Shown here one piece after another: positions 7,761 through 16,137 of a stretch of DNA of 64,000 nucleotides. The position numbers and the translations under genes were made by a program. Position 1 is the first letter of the stretch. Each line of letters opens with the position of its first letter. Under the pieces are notes generated by a model. It saw nothing but the letters and a program-made list of their open reading frames with translations. It did no database searches and was not told the DNA's origin. This stretch comes from Flavobacterium franklandianum. GTDB taxonomy: Bacteria; Bacteroidota; Bacteroidia; Flavobacteriales; Flavobacteriaceae. The stretch lies in contig NZ_VJZR01000006.1 in assembly GCF_007097365.1 (NCBI RefSeq), positions 109,120 through 173,119 of the forward strand, given 5' to 3'.

Positions 7761-9851
7761 ATGGAAAGTTTTAGAACCGAAATAGAAAATCCGATTGTAC
7801 AAAAAGATATTATCGATTTAGAAAGAAAAATTGCTTTATTCCGCGAAGGAAAAATTGATGACGAACGTTTTCGTAGTCTTCGTTTGGCTAGAGGAGTTTA
7901 TGGTCAGCGTCAAGAAGGGGTTCAAATGATTCGTATCAAATTGCCTTTTGGGAAAGTGACGAGCGAGCAATTAGTGCGTATTTCAAAAGTTTCTGATGAA
8001 TATTCAAGAGGTCGTTTACACATTACAACGCGTCAAGACATCCAAATTCATTTTGTGAGTTTAGATAGAACTCCTGAGCTTTGGGCTGAATTGGAGAAAG
8101 ACGATGTTACCCTTCGTGAAGCTTGCGGAAACACCGTTCGAAATATAACTGCTAGCGAAAATGCAGGAATCGATCCTGAGGAGCCTTTTGATGTGTCGCC
8201 TTATGCTTATGCTTTGTTCCAATTTCTTTTGAGAAATCCAGTTTGTCAAGAAATGGGACGTAAATTCAAAATATCATTTTCGTCTTCTGATAAAGATACC
8301 GCTTTGAGCTATTTGCACGATTTAGGATTTATTCCAAAAATTGTCAATGGCGAGAGAGGATTCAAAATAATGTTGGGTGGAGGATTAGGATCTCAGCCGC
8401 ATCACGCCGAATTGTTATCGGAATTTGTTCCGGTAAATCAAATTATACCAACTACAGAAGGAATTCTTAGAGTGTTTGACCGTTTTGGCGAAAGATCAAA
8501 ACGTTTGAAAGCGCGTATGAAATTCTTAATCAAAGATTTAGGAGCAGAAGCCTTTTTAAAATTAGTCGAAGAAGAGAAAAAAGCTTTGTCTTGTAAATCT
8601 TTCGAAATTGACACTACTGCTTTTGATGGCCCAATTCCAGAACCTTTAAAAGTTACTCCAAAAGTAGAAATCGTTGATGTTGCTGCTTTCGAAGCTTGGA
8701 AAAAATCGAATGTATTTCAACAAAAACAAATAGGATATGTTGCCATTGGAATCAAAGTGCTTGTGGGAGATTTTTATACTGACAAAGCAAGATTGTTGGC
8801 CGATTTGATTAAAAATTATGGAGCGAATGAGTTGCGTTTTTCATTACGACAAGACATTCTTATTCGTAATATTAAAGAAGAAAACTTGGCATTTTTCTAC
8901 CAAGAATTAGCCAAATTAGATTACGTAGCTTTAGGATACAATTCTACTGCTGATATTACCGCTTGTCCAGGAACGGATACTTGTAACCTTGGAATTGCGA
9001 GTAGTACAGGAATCGCTACTGAACTAGAAAGAGTTTTGGCAGCCGAATATCCACAATACAACAATAATAATGACATTACCATAAAAATTAGTGGCTGTAT
9101 GAATGCTTGCGGGCAACACAATATGGCACACATTGGTTTTCAAGGAATGTCAATCAATTCTGGAAAGTTAGTTGCGCCTGCCCTTCAAGTGTTGTTAGGT
9201 GGAGGAAATTTAGGAAACGGTCAAGGAAGATTTTCCGATAAAGTAATCAAAATTCCGAGTCGTCGTGGTCCAGAAGCCTTGCGTTTTATTTTGAATGATT
9301 TCGAAGCAAATGCCAACGGATTATCCTTTTTGGATTATTACGATGCCAAAGGAGAAAAATATTTTTTCGAATTTTTGAAACCACTTTCGGAAATTGATAA
9401 TCTTACAGATGAAGATTTTGTCGATTGGGGAAACGCCGATAATTATGTAAAAGCCATTGGTGTGGGCGAGTGTGCTGGTGTTGTAATCGATTTGGTGGCT
9501 ACTTTAATTTTAGAAGCCAAAGACAAATTGACTTTTGCACACGAAGCTTTAGAGGAAGGAAAATGGTCTGATGCTATTTATTTAACCTATGCAGGATTTG
9601 TAAATGGTGCTAAAGCTATATTGCTTGCCGAAAACCAAAAAACAAATGCACACGCAGGAATCATCGATTTATTCGATACCGTTTTTACAGAAACCAATAA
9701 AATTCCGTTGAATTCTTCTTTCAAAGATTTAGTGTATCAAATCAACCAAAACCAACCTTCTGAGGAATTTGCCAAAAAATACATTCAAGAAGGAATTGCC
9801 TTTTTTGAAAATATTGAAAGCTATAGAACAAAAGATTTAGCCAATGAATAA
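7761..9851 (+). CDS. Ferredoxin-type siroheme sulfite (nitrite) reductase with HEPN-like C-terminal extension
   Basis: This 696-residue protein has two ferredoxin-like half domains (start FGKVTSEQLVRIS, second half near 340) and the siroheme/[4Fe-4S] ligands Cys402-x5-Cys408 and Cys446-x3-Cys450. It reduces sulfite to sulfide by six electrons. Context (siroheme synthesis genes, ferredoxin and its reductase, cysDN) indicates assimilatory sulfite reduction rather than nitrite reduction. Residues from about 565 onwards are beyond the usual ~560-residue core. They form a helical HEPN-like segment (LTFAHEALEEGKWSDAIYLTYAGFVNGAKAIL) whose role is unknown. Its end overlaps the next gene by 8 nt. Confidence 0.88.
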   Translation: MESFRTEIENPIVQKDIIDLERKIALFREGKIDDERFRSLRLARGVYGQRQEGVQMIRIKLPFGKVTSEQLVRISKVSDEYSRGRLHITTRQDIQIHFVSLDRTPELWAELEKDDVTLREACGNTVRNITASENAGIDPEEPFDVSPYAYALFQFLLRNPVCQEMGRKFKISFSSSDKDTALSYLHDLGFIPKIVNGERGFKIMLGGGLGSQPHHAELLSEFVPVNQIIPTTEGILRVFDRFGERSKRLKARMKFLIKDLGAEAFLKLVEEEKKALSCKSFEIDTTAFDGPIPEPLKVTPKVEIVDVAAFEAWKKSNVFQQKQIGYVAIGIKVLVGDFYTDKARLLADLIKNYGANELRFSLRQDILIRNIKEENLAFFYQELAKLDYVALGYNSTADITACPGTDTCNLGIASSTGIATELERVLAAEYPQYNNNNDITIKISGCMNACGQHNMAHIGFQGMSINSGKLVAPALQVLLGGGNLGNGQGRFSDKVIKIPSRRGPEALRFILNDFEANANGLSFLDYYDAKGEKYFFEFLKPLSEIDNLTDEDFVDWGNADNYVKAIGVGECAGVVIDLVATLILEAKDKLTFAHEALEEGKWSDAIYLTYAGFVNGAKAILLAENQKTNAHAGIIDLFDTVFTETNKIPLNSSFKDLVYQINQNQPSEEFAKKYIQEGIAFFENIESYRTKDLANE

Positions 9852-10629
9852 TAACATCGTAAAACCCAAAGTAACATTAGTAGGCGCAGGTCCTGGTGAT
9901 CCAGATTTGCTGACTCTCAAAGGCGTAAAAGCACTTGCTGAAGCTAATGTGGTTTTATATGATGCTTTGGCTAATGAGGAAATATTGGCATATGCCCCAA
10001 AAAAATCCATCAAGATATTTGTTGGAAAAAGAAAAGGTTGTCACGAATATTCACAAGATCAAATCAACCAATTAATCGTTGATAACGCCTTGACTTATGG
10101 AAATGTAGTACGACTAAAAGGTGGCGATCCTTTCATTTTTGGTCGTGGAAGCGAAGAAATCGAATATGTTGAAGGTTTTGGAATTCCTACATTTGTCGTT
10201 CCAGGAATTTCATCATCGATTGCCGTTCCAGCAAATCAAGGAATTTCTTTGACAAAAAGAGGTATTTCCGAAAGTTTTTGGGTAATCACAGGCACCACTT
10301 CGGATAGGAATTTATCAAAAGATGTGGCTTTGGCAGCCAAATCTACGGCCACTGTCGTAATTTTGATGGGAATGAGTAAATTGGAACAAATTATTACTTT
10401 GTTTCAAAACGAATCCAAAGGAGAAACTCCTGTTGCAATTGTTCAAAATGGAACTATGCCTAACGAAAAAGTAGGTTTTGGAACCATAGATACCATTTCA
10501 CAAGTGGTAAAAGACAACAATTTGAGTTCGCCAGCCATAATTGTCATTGGCGAAGTTGTGAGAGAACGCAATAAATTAAAAGGATTTCACAAGGAATTTA
10601 TTTCCAATAAAGTTTGCGCACGAGAATAA
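9844..10629 (+). CDS. cobA: Uroporphyrinogen-III C-methyltransferase
   Basis: This 261-residue SAM-dependent methyltransferase of the tetrapyrrole methylase family has VGAGPGDPDLLTLKG at about 13-27, VRLKGGDPFIFGRG and the VPGISS motif. It methylates uroporphyrinogen III twice to give precorrin-2, the first step to siroheme. The start overlaps the sulfite reductase stop by 8 nt, suggesting translational coupling of the apoenzyme with cofactor synthesis. The oxidase/ferrochelatase half found in E. coli CysG is encoded separately by the next gene. Confidence 0.94.
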   Translation: MNNNIVKPKVTLVGAGPGDPDLLTLKGVKALAEANVVLYDALANEEILAYAPKKSIKIFVGKRKGCHEYSQDQINQLIVDNALTYGNVVRLKGGDPFIFGRGSEEIEYVEGFGIPTFVVPGISSSIAVPANQGISLTKRGISESFWVITGTTSDRNLSKDVALAAKSTATVVILMGMSKLEQIITLFQNESKGETPVAIVQNGTMPNEKVGFGTIDTISQVVKDNNLSSPAIIVIGEVVRERNKLKGFHKEFISNKVCARE

Positions 10630-10756
10630 TCCCCACCCCAGCCCTCCCCGAAGGGAAGGGAGCTAGGAAAGGAGAAAAATAAAATGAAAAAAAACGATTT
10701 GCATTCTAATAGTCAGGACTCAGCTCCCTCTCCTTCGGAGAGGGCTGGGGAGAGGA
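10630..10756 (+). repeat. Paired GC-rich palindromic element, copy 3, spanning a start codon
   Basis: The first palindrome (10630-10664) lies in the gap after cobA. The second (10717-10756) lies inside the next coding sequence. The start codon of the siroheme synthase gene at 10684 falls in the middle of the pair. Confidence 0.85.
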
Positions 10757-11328
10757 ACGAACTATACCCTATTTTTTTAAAACTACACCAACTCAATCTG
10801 CTTATTGTTGGCGGAGGAAATGTGGGTCTAGAAAAATTGTCTTTTATGCTCAAATCCAGTCCCAATGCCAATGTTGAGGTAGTGGCACCAAAGTTTTTAC
10901 CAGAATTAGAAGCATTGGCTCAAAACCATCCTTCGGTAAAATTGACTTATAAAAAATTCAATCGTTGGATGCTTCGAAAACGCAATATGGTTATTGCTTG
11001 TACCGATGATTTGGAAGTCAATAAAAGAATTTACGATTTATGTAGAAAAAGATATTTAATTTGCAATATCGCCGATACGCCGCCTTTGTGTGATTATTAT
11101 TTAGGAGGAATCGTAACCAAAGGCAATGTAAAAATTGCCATTTCCACCAACGGAAAATCACCAACTACTGCCAAAAGATTACGCGAATTTTTCGAAGAAA
11201 TTATCCCAGACGACATCAATTCAATGGTCGAAAACCTAAATGAATATCGCAAAACCCTAAAAGGTAATTTTCAGGAAAAAGTGGACAAAATGAACGAAAT
11301 TACAGAAGCCTTAAAAAACAAACAATAA
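10684..11328 (+). CDS. Precorrin-2 dehydrogenase/sirohydrochlorin ferrochelatase (Met8/CysG N-domain)
   Basis: This 214-residue protein has the Rossmann motif GGGNVG (43-48) and the Met8/CysG N-domain features ACTDD and ISTNGKSPTTAKRLREFFEE. It oxidises precorrin-2 with NAD and inserts iron to make siroheme. Residues 11-24 (QDSAPSPSERAGER) are encoded by a copy of the GC-rich repeat, so the first ~24 residues are not native family sequence. The conserved part begins at NELYPIFLKLHQ. The ATG at 10684 follows a good purine-rich site (aaggag), which supports it as the real start. Confidence 0.88.
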   Translation: MKKNDLHSNSQDSAPSPSERAGERNELYPIFLKLHQLNLLIVGGGNVGLEKLSFMLKSSPNANVEVVAPKFLPELEALAQNHPSVKLTYKKFNRWMLRKRNMVIACTDDLEVNKRIYDLCRKRYLICNIADTPPLCDYYLGGIVTKGNVKIAISTNGKSPTTAKRLREFFEEIIPDDINSMVENLNEYRKTLKGNFQEKVDKMNEITEALKNKQ

Positions 11329-11397
11329 ATTCCCCAAGAGAAAATGTTTGATTGAAACTGATTTTAATCCGTTTAAAATCAATTAACATTATTTTGT

Positions 11398-11433
11398 CTC
11401 AACTCGCCTCCTACCGAGAGGGTTGGGAGAGGA
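11398..11433 (+). repeat. Degenerate single arm of the GC-rich repeat
   Basis: A weakened copy (ccgagagggttgggagagga) lies just before the reductase start. The left half has decayed. Confidence 0.6.
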
Positions 11434-11449
11434 AAAAAAATTAAAAAAA

Positions 11450-12502
11450 ATGATTAAGACAGACATACTTATAATAGGAGCAGGACCTACAGGATTATTT
11501 GCCGTTTTTGAGGCAGGATTATTAAAATTGAAATGCCACATTTTAGATAGCTTGCCACAACCTGGCGGGCAATTATCTGAATTGTATCCCAAAAAACCTA
11601 TTTACGATATCCCTGGCTTTCCGGAAGTTTTGGCGGGAGATTTAGTAAATAATTTAATGGAACAAATCAAGCAATTCGAACCAGGATTCACTCTTGGCGA
11701 ACGTGCCGAAACCATCGAAAAACAAGAAGACGGAAGTTTTATTGTTACCTCAAATAAAGGAAAAAAATTCCAAGCTTCGGTTGTTGCCATTGCTGGCGGA
11801 TTAGGTAGTTTTGAACCTCGTAAACCTTTGATTGAAGATATTGAATTTTACGAAAACAAAGGGGTAAAATACTTTATCAAAAACCCAGAAAAATTTAGAA
11901 ATAAAAGAGTAGTTATTGCTGGTGGTGGTGATTCAGCTTTAGATTGGAGTGTTTTCTTGTCGAACGTAGCTTCCGAGGTGACTTTAATTCACCGCAGAAA
12001 CGAATTCCGTGGCGCTTTAGATTCAGTAGAGAAAGTTCAAGAACTGAAAAACGCGGGAAAAATCAAAATGATTACTCCCGGAGAAGTAGTTGGTTTGAAT
12101 GGAGCCGAACATTTAGAATCTATAGATGTGGATATCAACGGAGCTCACAGAAACATTCCTACCGATTATTTTATTCCACTTTTTGGATTAACGCCAAAAT
12201 TAGGTCCAATTGCAAACTGGGGATTAGAAATTGAGAGAAACGCCATCAAAGTAAACAACGCCTTGGATTATCAAACCAATATTCCCGGAATTTTTGCTAT
12301 TGGCGATGTCAACACCTATCCTGGAAAATTGAAATTGATTCTTTGCGGATTCCACGAAGCCACTTTAATGTGTCAGGCGGCATATCAAATTATCAATCCA
12401 GGAAAGAAATACTTAATGAAATACACCACCGTTTCAGGAATCGATGGATTCGACGGAACTCGTAAAGAAGCACCTAAAGCAGTTGTAAAAGCAATCGATT
12501 AA
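11450..12502 (+). CDS. Thioredoxin-reductase-like ferredoxin-NAD(P) reductase
   Basis: This 350-residue flavoprotein has two Rossmann motifs, GAGPTG (10-15, FAD) and AGGGDSALDW (about 157-166, NADPH). It lacks the CxxC redox pair of thioredoxin reductase, as is typical of TrxR-like ferredoxin reductases. The C-terminal GDVNTYPGKLKLILCGFHEA is also typical. Encoded next to a [2Fe-2S] ferredoxin and downstream of sulfite reductase, it most likely passes NADPH electrons to the ferredoxin for sulfite reduction. The ATG at 11450 fits the family N-terminus; the frame upstream reads through repeat-derived sequence. Confidence 0.9.
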   Translation: MIKTDILIIGAGPTGLFAVFEAGLLKLKCHILDSLPQPGGQLSELYPKKPIYDIPGFPEVLAGDLVNNLMEQIKQFEPGFTLGERAETIEKQEDGSFIVTSNKGKKFQASVVAIAGGLGSFEPRKPLIEDIEFYENKGVKYFIKNPEKFRNKRVVIAGGGDSALDWSVFLSNVASEVTLIHRRNEFRGALDSVEKVQELKNAGKIKMITPGEVVGLNGAEHLESIDVDINGAHRNIPTDYFIPLFGLTPKLGPIANWGLEIERNAIKVNNALDYQTNIPGIFAIGDVNTYPGKLKLILCGFHEATLMCQAAYQIINPGKKYLMKYTTVSGIDGFDGTRKEAPKAVVKAID

Positions 12503-12552
12503 CAAAATAGCGATTCAATTTAAGCTGTTGATTTCACATTAAAACATATAAT

Positions 12553-12885
12553 ATGACACAAGACGTAACTATAAAAATTACCGATAGAGAAGGAATAACC
12601 CACGAGGTACAAGCACCAACCGATATGAATATGAATGTTATGGAACTTGTTTGTGCTTATGAATTAGCTCCAGAAGGAACCATCGGTCTCTGTGGTGGGA
12701 TGGCAATGTGCGCTTCCTGCCAATGCTATGTGTTGAACCAAGTCGATTTGCCAGAAAGAAACGAGGACGAAGAAGCGATGCTCTCGGAAGCCTTCAATGT
12801 AAAAGACAACAGCCGATTGGGTTGCCAAATTTATATCACGAATGCTTTAGAAGGGTTAGAGATTGCACTCGCACCAGAATCATAA
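12553..12885 (+). CDS. [2Fe-2S] ferredoxin, adrenodoxin type
   Basis: This 110-residue ferredoxin has the ligand set Cys47-x5-Cys53-x2-Cys56 and Cys91, and the ERNEDEEAML acidic region used for docking in adrenodoxin-type ferredoxins. It probably carries electrons from the adjacent flavoprotein reductase to the siroheme sulfite reductase. It is the last gene of the sulfur cluster before a 514-bp gap. The partner assignment rests on gene order. Confidence 0.92.
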   Translation: MTQDVTIKITDREGITHEVQAPTDMNMNVMELVCAYELAPEGTIGLCGGMAMCASCQCYVLNQVDLPERNEDEEAMLSEAFNVKDNSRLGCQIYITNALEGLEIALAPES

Positions 12886-13072
12886 GCCTCAAAAGCGAGA
12901 TTCATCTCTCAATTTAGACTAAATTTTTCATTCTTTTGAAAACCTTATCATTCTATTTCCGCAGTACAATACACCTTGAAGCTACTCAAAGCAAAGACTC
13001 AAAGCAAATTAGATATTATTTTATATTTTAATTTTTAGTATTACCTTTGTTGCGCCTATAAAATTATTAATA
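12886..13072 (+). other. Non-coding start of the gap before metH
   Basis: No gene is seen in this part of the 514-bp gap. It holds a small GAGA/TCTC hairpin near 12900, a 13-nt direct repeat (actcaaagcaaa, about 12987-13010) and the promoter at 13042-13049. The rest of the gap (13073-13399) holds the riboswitch, a structured repeat and a heptad tract, listed separately. Confidence 0.6.
13042..13049 (+). promoter_or_regulatory. -7 element upstream of the SAM riboswitch
   Basis: TACCTTTG matches TAnnTTTG. Transcription would begin about 13056, shortly before the riboswitch. No clear -33 TTG is seen. Confidence 0.5.
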
Positions 13073-13178
13073 GTTATCACGAAAGCCAGAGGGAATAGAC
13101 CCAACGAAAGCTTAGCAACCTATTCATTTTCAGTGAAAAAGGTGCTACATTCTATCCCAATTATCGGGAAAAGATAAC
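13073..13178 (+). ncRNA. SAM-I (S-box) riboswitch
   Basis: The closing helix P1 is GTTATC (13073-13078) with GATAAC (13173-13178). Inside are the S-box core strings GAGGGA, CGAAAGC, TTAGCAACC and AAGGTGCTA, and a P4 hairpin TCCC/GGGA near 13154-13168. It lies upstream of the methionine synthase gene, the usual S-box target. A second GATAAC (13204-13209) and an AGAGA/TCTCT hairpin (13181-13193) follow, but no clear intrinsic terminator with a T run is visible, so the mode of control is open. Confidence 0.88.
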
Positions 13179-13241
13179 CAAGAGAAAATCTCTCCCTTTC
13201 CACGATAACATTTATAATTTTTTGAAACACTAGTTTTTTTT

Positions 13242-13323
13242 GGAGCTATTTCCTGCTGTACGTTGCAATCTTTTGTTTTTTTAAGAAAAAAAACAAAAGG
13301 ATTTCCTCTTCCATCAGGGCTAA
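13242..13323 (+). repeat. Structured repeat with conserved ends, copy A
   Basis: It begins GGAGCTATTTCCTGCT and ends ATCAGGGCTAA. In the middle is a long hairpin of T/A runs flanked by AATCTTTTG and CAAAAGGATT. It lies between the riboswitch and metH. Other copies are at 19920-20035 and 63682-63775. Confidence 0.75.
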
Positions 13324-13362
13324 TCAGAAAATGCGACGACTATTTAATTTTTAAAATAAATG

Positions 13363-13387
13363 CTTTGCGCCTTAGCGTCTTAGCGGC
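13363..13387 (+). repeat. Heptanucleotide-period tract (ctttgcg/ccttagc/gtcttag)
   Basis: Three 7-nt units lie just before the metH start at 13400. Confidence 0.45.
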
Positions 13388-13399
13388 AAAAAATAAGTT

Positions 13400-14401
13400 A
13401 TGCCAAACATTCAAGAAGAAATCAAAAAACGAATTCTCGTACTCGATGGAGCAATGGGAACGATGTTGCAACGCTATAATTTCTCTGAAGAAGATTTCCG
13501 AGGAGAACAATTCAAAGACTTTCCACATTCGCTAAAAGGGAACAACGATTTACTTTCGTTAACACAACCCAAAGCCATCAAAGAAGTGCACGCCTTGTAT
13601 TATGAAGCCGGAGCTGATATTGTAGAAACTAATACGTTCTCAGGAACAACAATCGGAATGGCAGATTACCATTTAGAAGAATATGTTTATGAACTCAACT
13701 ACGAATCGGCAAAAATCGCCCGTGAAGTAGCCGATGAATTCACAGCCAAAAACCCGGAAAAACCTCGTTTTGTTGCCGGTTCCATAGGGCCAACAAACAG
13801 AACAGCGAGTATGTCGCCAGATGTAAACGATCCAGGTTACAGAGCTGTAACTTTTGATGATTTGCGTATTGCTTACAAACAACAAGTCGAAGCCTTAATG
13901 GACGGCGGTTGCGATTTACTTTTGGTAGAAACTATTTTTGACACCTTGAATGCCAAAGCAGCACTTTTCGCCATCGAACAAGTGAAAGACGAACGCAATA
14001 TTGATATTCCAATTATGGTTTCAGGAACGATTACCGATGCTTCAGGAAGAACACTTTCAGGACAAACGGTAGAAGCTTTCTTGGTTTCGGTATCGCATAT
14101 TCCGTTGTTGAGCGTAGGTTTTAATTGCGCTTTGGGAGCCGATTTGTTGAAACCTTATTTGCAAACTTTGTCACAAAACACCTCATTCAACGTTTCAGCG
14201 CATCCTAATGCAGGATTACCAAACGCTTTTGGAGAATATGACGAAACTCCAGAGCAAATGCAAGCCCAAATACGAAGCTATCTCGAAGATAATTTAGTAA
14301 ACATTATAGGAGGTTGCTGCGGAACAACGCCACAACATATCAAATTGATTGCTGATATTGCTAAAGATTATAAACCAAGGGTTTCAGAGGCGGTGATGTA
14401 A
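13400..14401 (+). CDS. metH: Methionine synthase, homocysteine-binding half
   Basis: This 333-residue protein is a free-standing homocysteine S-methyltransferase domain equal to the first module of MetH. It has [11 protein letters not shown] near the N-terminus and the zinc ligands Cys243 (FNCALG) and Cys306-Cys307 (GGCCGTTP). It activates homocysteine thiol for methylation from cobalamin. The folate, B12 and reactivation modules are in the separate gene at 16207. The upstream SAM-I riboswitch indicates control by SAM level. Confidence 0.93.
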   Translation: MPNIQEEIKKRILVLDGAMGTMLQRYNFSEEDFRGEQFKDFPHSLKGNNDLLSLTQPKAIKEVHALYYEAGADIVETNTFSGTTIGMADYHLEEYVYELNYESAKIAREVADEFTAKNPEKPRFVAGSIGPTNRTASMSPDVNDPGYRAVTFDDLRIAYKQQVEALMDGGCDLLLVETIFDTLNAKAALFAIEQVKDERNIDIPIMVSGTITDASGRTLSGQTVEAFLVSVSHIPLLSVGFNCALGADLLKPYLQTLSQNTSFNVSAHPNAGLPNAFGEYDETPEQMQAQIRSYLEDNLVNIIGGCCGTTPQHIKLIADIAKDYKPRVSEAVM

Positions 14402-14507
14402 ATTGAAAGAATTGTGATGGATATATGAATTATGTCTTCTGTTTATTTATCGCGGCTGTTTAAAAATCACATAATTTAAATATTTAAAAGAAAAATCTAC
14501 AAATTAA

Positions 14508-15122
14508 ATGCTTATGTTAGAAAAAGAAATTGAGAATATAATTTTAGAAAAAATAAAAGTTCAATTGAAAATTGAAAAATCTTTTTCGGACTTAGTTAAT
14601 AATTTTGACAGTATGTTTGCTAACATTGATTTTGAAAAAAATTCGTTTTCAATCAGTGATTACTTCGGCTCCGGAATGGGAAAAGCTGGAGCGACTTCAA
14701 AACTTCTAGCGGACAATAGAATAAAAGAGGAATGGTTAAGAGAATATAGTTTCAAGGAAGGGAATGTCAAAAATGACTTCAAAGGTCTGTATTTTTTCGT
14801 AAATGATAAGAGACCTTTTTATGTAGGTATTTCAAAAGGTGTTATAGGAAGAATACTTCAGCATATAAAAGGACACAGCCACAATTCTGCAACACTTGCT
14901 TTCAAGATCGGATTGCTAAAATATGAGCTTATAACTGGTAGTAAACATTCTCTTACCAGAAAGCAACTAAATTTTAAGAATGAAGTTGAACCTATAAAAG
15001 GTTTTCTTTCAAATCAGGAAGTGATTTTTTTGCACATAGAGAATGATTATGAACTATATCTTTTTGAAGTATATTGTTCAATGAAACTTGGGACAATGTT
15101 AAATAATTTTGAGACTCATTAA
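14508..15122 (+). CDS. GIY-YIG-like nuclease domain protein
   Basis: This 204-residue protein has a GIY-YIG-like core in its middle: GLYFFVNDKRPFYVGIS (about 92-108; GLY for GIY, YVG for YIG), then Arg113 and His118 in KGVIGRILQHIKGHS. A Glu-rich stretch NDYELYLFEVYCS (about 183-195) supplies the likely metal-binding Glu, and an Asn pair NNF comes near the end. Residues 1-85 are a charged helical region with no family seen. It is more AT-rich than the metH genes around it. It sits between the two metH halves, with its end near the next gene, suggesting a later insertion. Start may be 14508 or 14514. Function unknown. Confidence 0.7.
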   Translation: MLMLEKEIENIILEKIKVQLKIEKSFSDLVNNFDSMFANIDFEKNSFSISDYFGSGMGKAGATSKLLADNRIKEEWLREYSFKEGNVKNDFKGLYFFVNDKRPFYVGISKGVIGRILQHIKGHSHNSATLAFKIGLLKYELITGSKHSLTRKQLNFKNEVEPIKGFLSNQEVIFLHIENDYELYLFEVYCSMKLGTMLNNFETH

Positions 15123-15165
15123 AATAGATTTAAATAAACGGTATTATAAATTGAAAGATAAGATA

Positions 15166-15819
15166 ATGAAAAAAATATTAATAACAGTTGCACTAAGTTT
15201 TATCTCATTAAATGGTTTTGCACAAATTAGAGTGATGCAAAAAGATGTTGATGTTGCCAAATTGAAAATGGATAGTATACACAAAATCTATAAATCCGAT
15301 AAAAAACAATCAACTTTTGATAAATTTATGATTGAAGAACAAAGATATAACGCATTACGTGATGCGTTATACGTTCAAGCAGGAAGAGATAAACAGGATT
15401 CCATAGACGCGCCATCAAAGAAGTTGGTCGAAGCTTATATTAAAAATCCAGAACATAAAAAAGAAGTGATTGAATTTCAGTCAACTGTAGCTTCTATGGC
15501 GTCTCATTTGAAATCACTTGTACAACTTGAAAAAGCATTTACTATTGGTTATGATTTTCAGGGTAAAGCATATAAAAAATACACTAAGGTTCAAATGATT
15601 TCAATGGGAAACCATAAGAATGCAATTCAAAAGTGCAATGATCTTCTAAATGAATATTCAAAGTTTACTGTCGCTGGTACTGAGACAAGTTTGCATAAAG
15701 CACAGTATAGAAATATGACCAAGACTCAAAGAGATAGTTATGACTGGATCGAAAAAAATTGGAATAGCGGTGTGATTGGTGATGGTTATATGGCCAGCTA
15801 TAGAACAAATGTGCAATAA
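15166..15819 (+). CDS. Hypothetical exported protein
   Basis: This 217-residue protein has a clear signal peptide (MKKILITVALSFISLNGFA, cleavage before Q20). The mature part is Lys-rich and mostly helical with no recognised domain; the region 25-75 looks like a coiled coil. The ATG at 15166 is chosen because the signal peptide begins there. The frame upstream would overlap the GIY-YIG gene. It lies 43 bp after that gene, so the two may be cotranscribed and inserted together between the metH halves. Confidence 0.65.
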   Translation: MKKILITVALSFISLNGFAQIRVMQKDVDVAKLKMDSIHKIYKSDKKQSTFDKFMIEEQRYNALRDALYVQAGRDKQDSIDAPSKKLVEAYIKNPEHKKEVIEFQSTVASMASHLKSLVQLEKAFTIGYDFQGKAYKKYTKVQMISMGNHKNAIQKCNDLLNEYSKFTVAGTETSLHKAQYRNMTKTQRDSYDWIEKNWNSGVIGDGYMASYRTNVQ

Positions 15820-15934
15820 GTAAAAAACAATAATTTTTTTGGTTTTTTTACCAGCTCTTCAAAATGTTCTTTAAAAAAATGAAAGTTCTCTATAATATGG
15901 ATGCTCTGCATAGCAACAAAAGTGAGCAACGAAT

Positions 15935-15958
15935 GAGATTGCTTCGTTCCTCGCAATG
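15935..15958 (+). repeat. Interspersed gagattgcttcg/cctcgcaatg repeat
   Basis: The sequence gagattgcttcgttcctcg with caatg tail is related to copies at 28549-28582 and 41835-41861, where it is read on the opposite or a diverged strand. Confidence 0.6.
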
Positions 15959-15974
15959 CAAAATAAATGCACAA

Positions 15975-16021
15975 GTTCCATAGGAACGACATATTTTGTA
16001 GCAACGGAATTCATTCCGTTG
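15975..16021 (+). repeat. 46-bp palindromic repeat, dispersed copy
   Basis: GTTCCatAGGAAC is joined to caacggaattcattccgttg by acgacatattttgtag, the same layout as the tandem units at 5135-5265. Confidence 0.8.
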
Positions 16022-16038
16022 GATGAGGATTCTCCAGA

Positions 16039-16127
16039 TAGCGCGAGCTTCTAGCTCGTGCAAACAAATAAAGGCAGACAAAAATAGTTGAAAAATAAAA
16101 TAGGCACGAGCGTGACGCTCGCGCTAG
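16039..16127 (+). repeat. Facing pair of REP-like hairpins (BIME-like)
   Basis: The hairpin GCGCGAGCT-tct-AGCTCGTGC (16041-16061) and its near inverted copy GCACGAGCG-tga-CGCTCGCGC (16104-16124) flank about 42 bp of AT-rich DNA. Confidence 0.85.
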
Positions 16128-16137
16128 CAACATAAGA

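Noticed and set aside
10717..10756. Functional N-terminal domain in the siroheme synthase (PSPSERAGER segment)
   Set aside because: The residues are the translation of a GC-rich interspersed repeat present in non-coding gaps elsewhere in the window.
13181..13193. AGAGA/TCTCT hairpin as the riboswitch terminator
   Set aside because: The stem is short and is followed by CCCTTTCC rather than a T run.
13263..13535. 90-codon frame overlapping the metH start
   Set aside because: It runs through the structured repeat and heptad tract and out of frame into metH; no family features.
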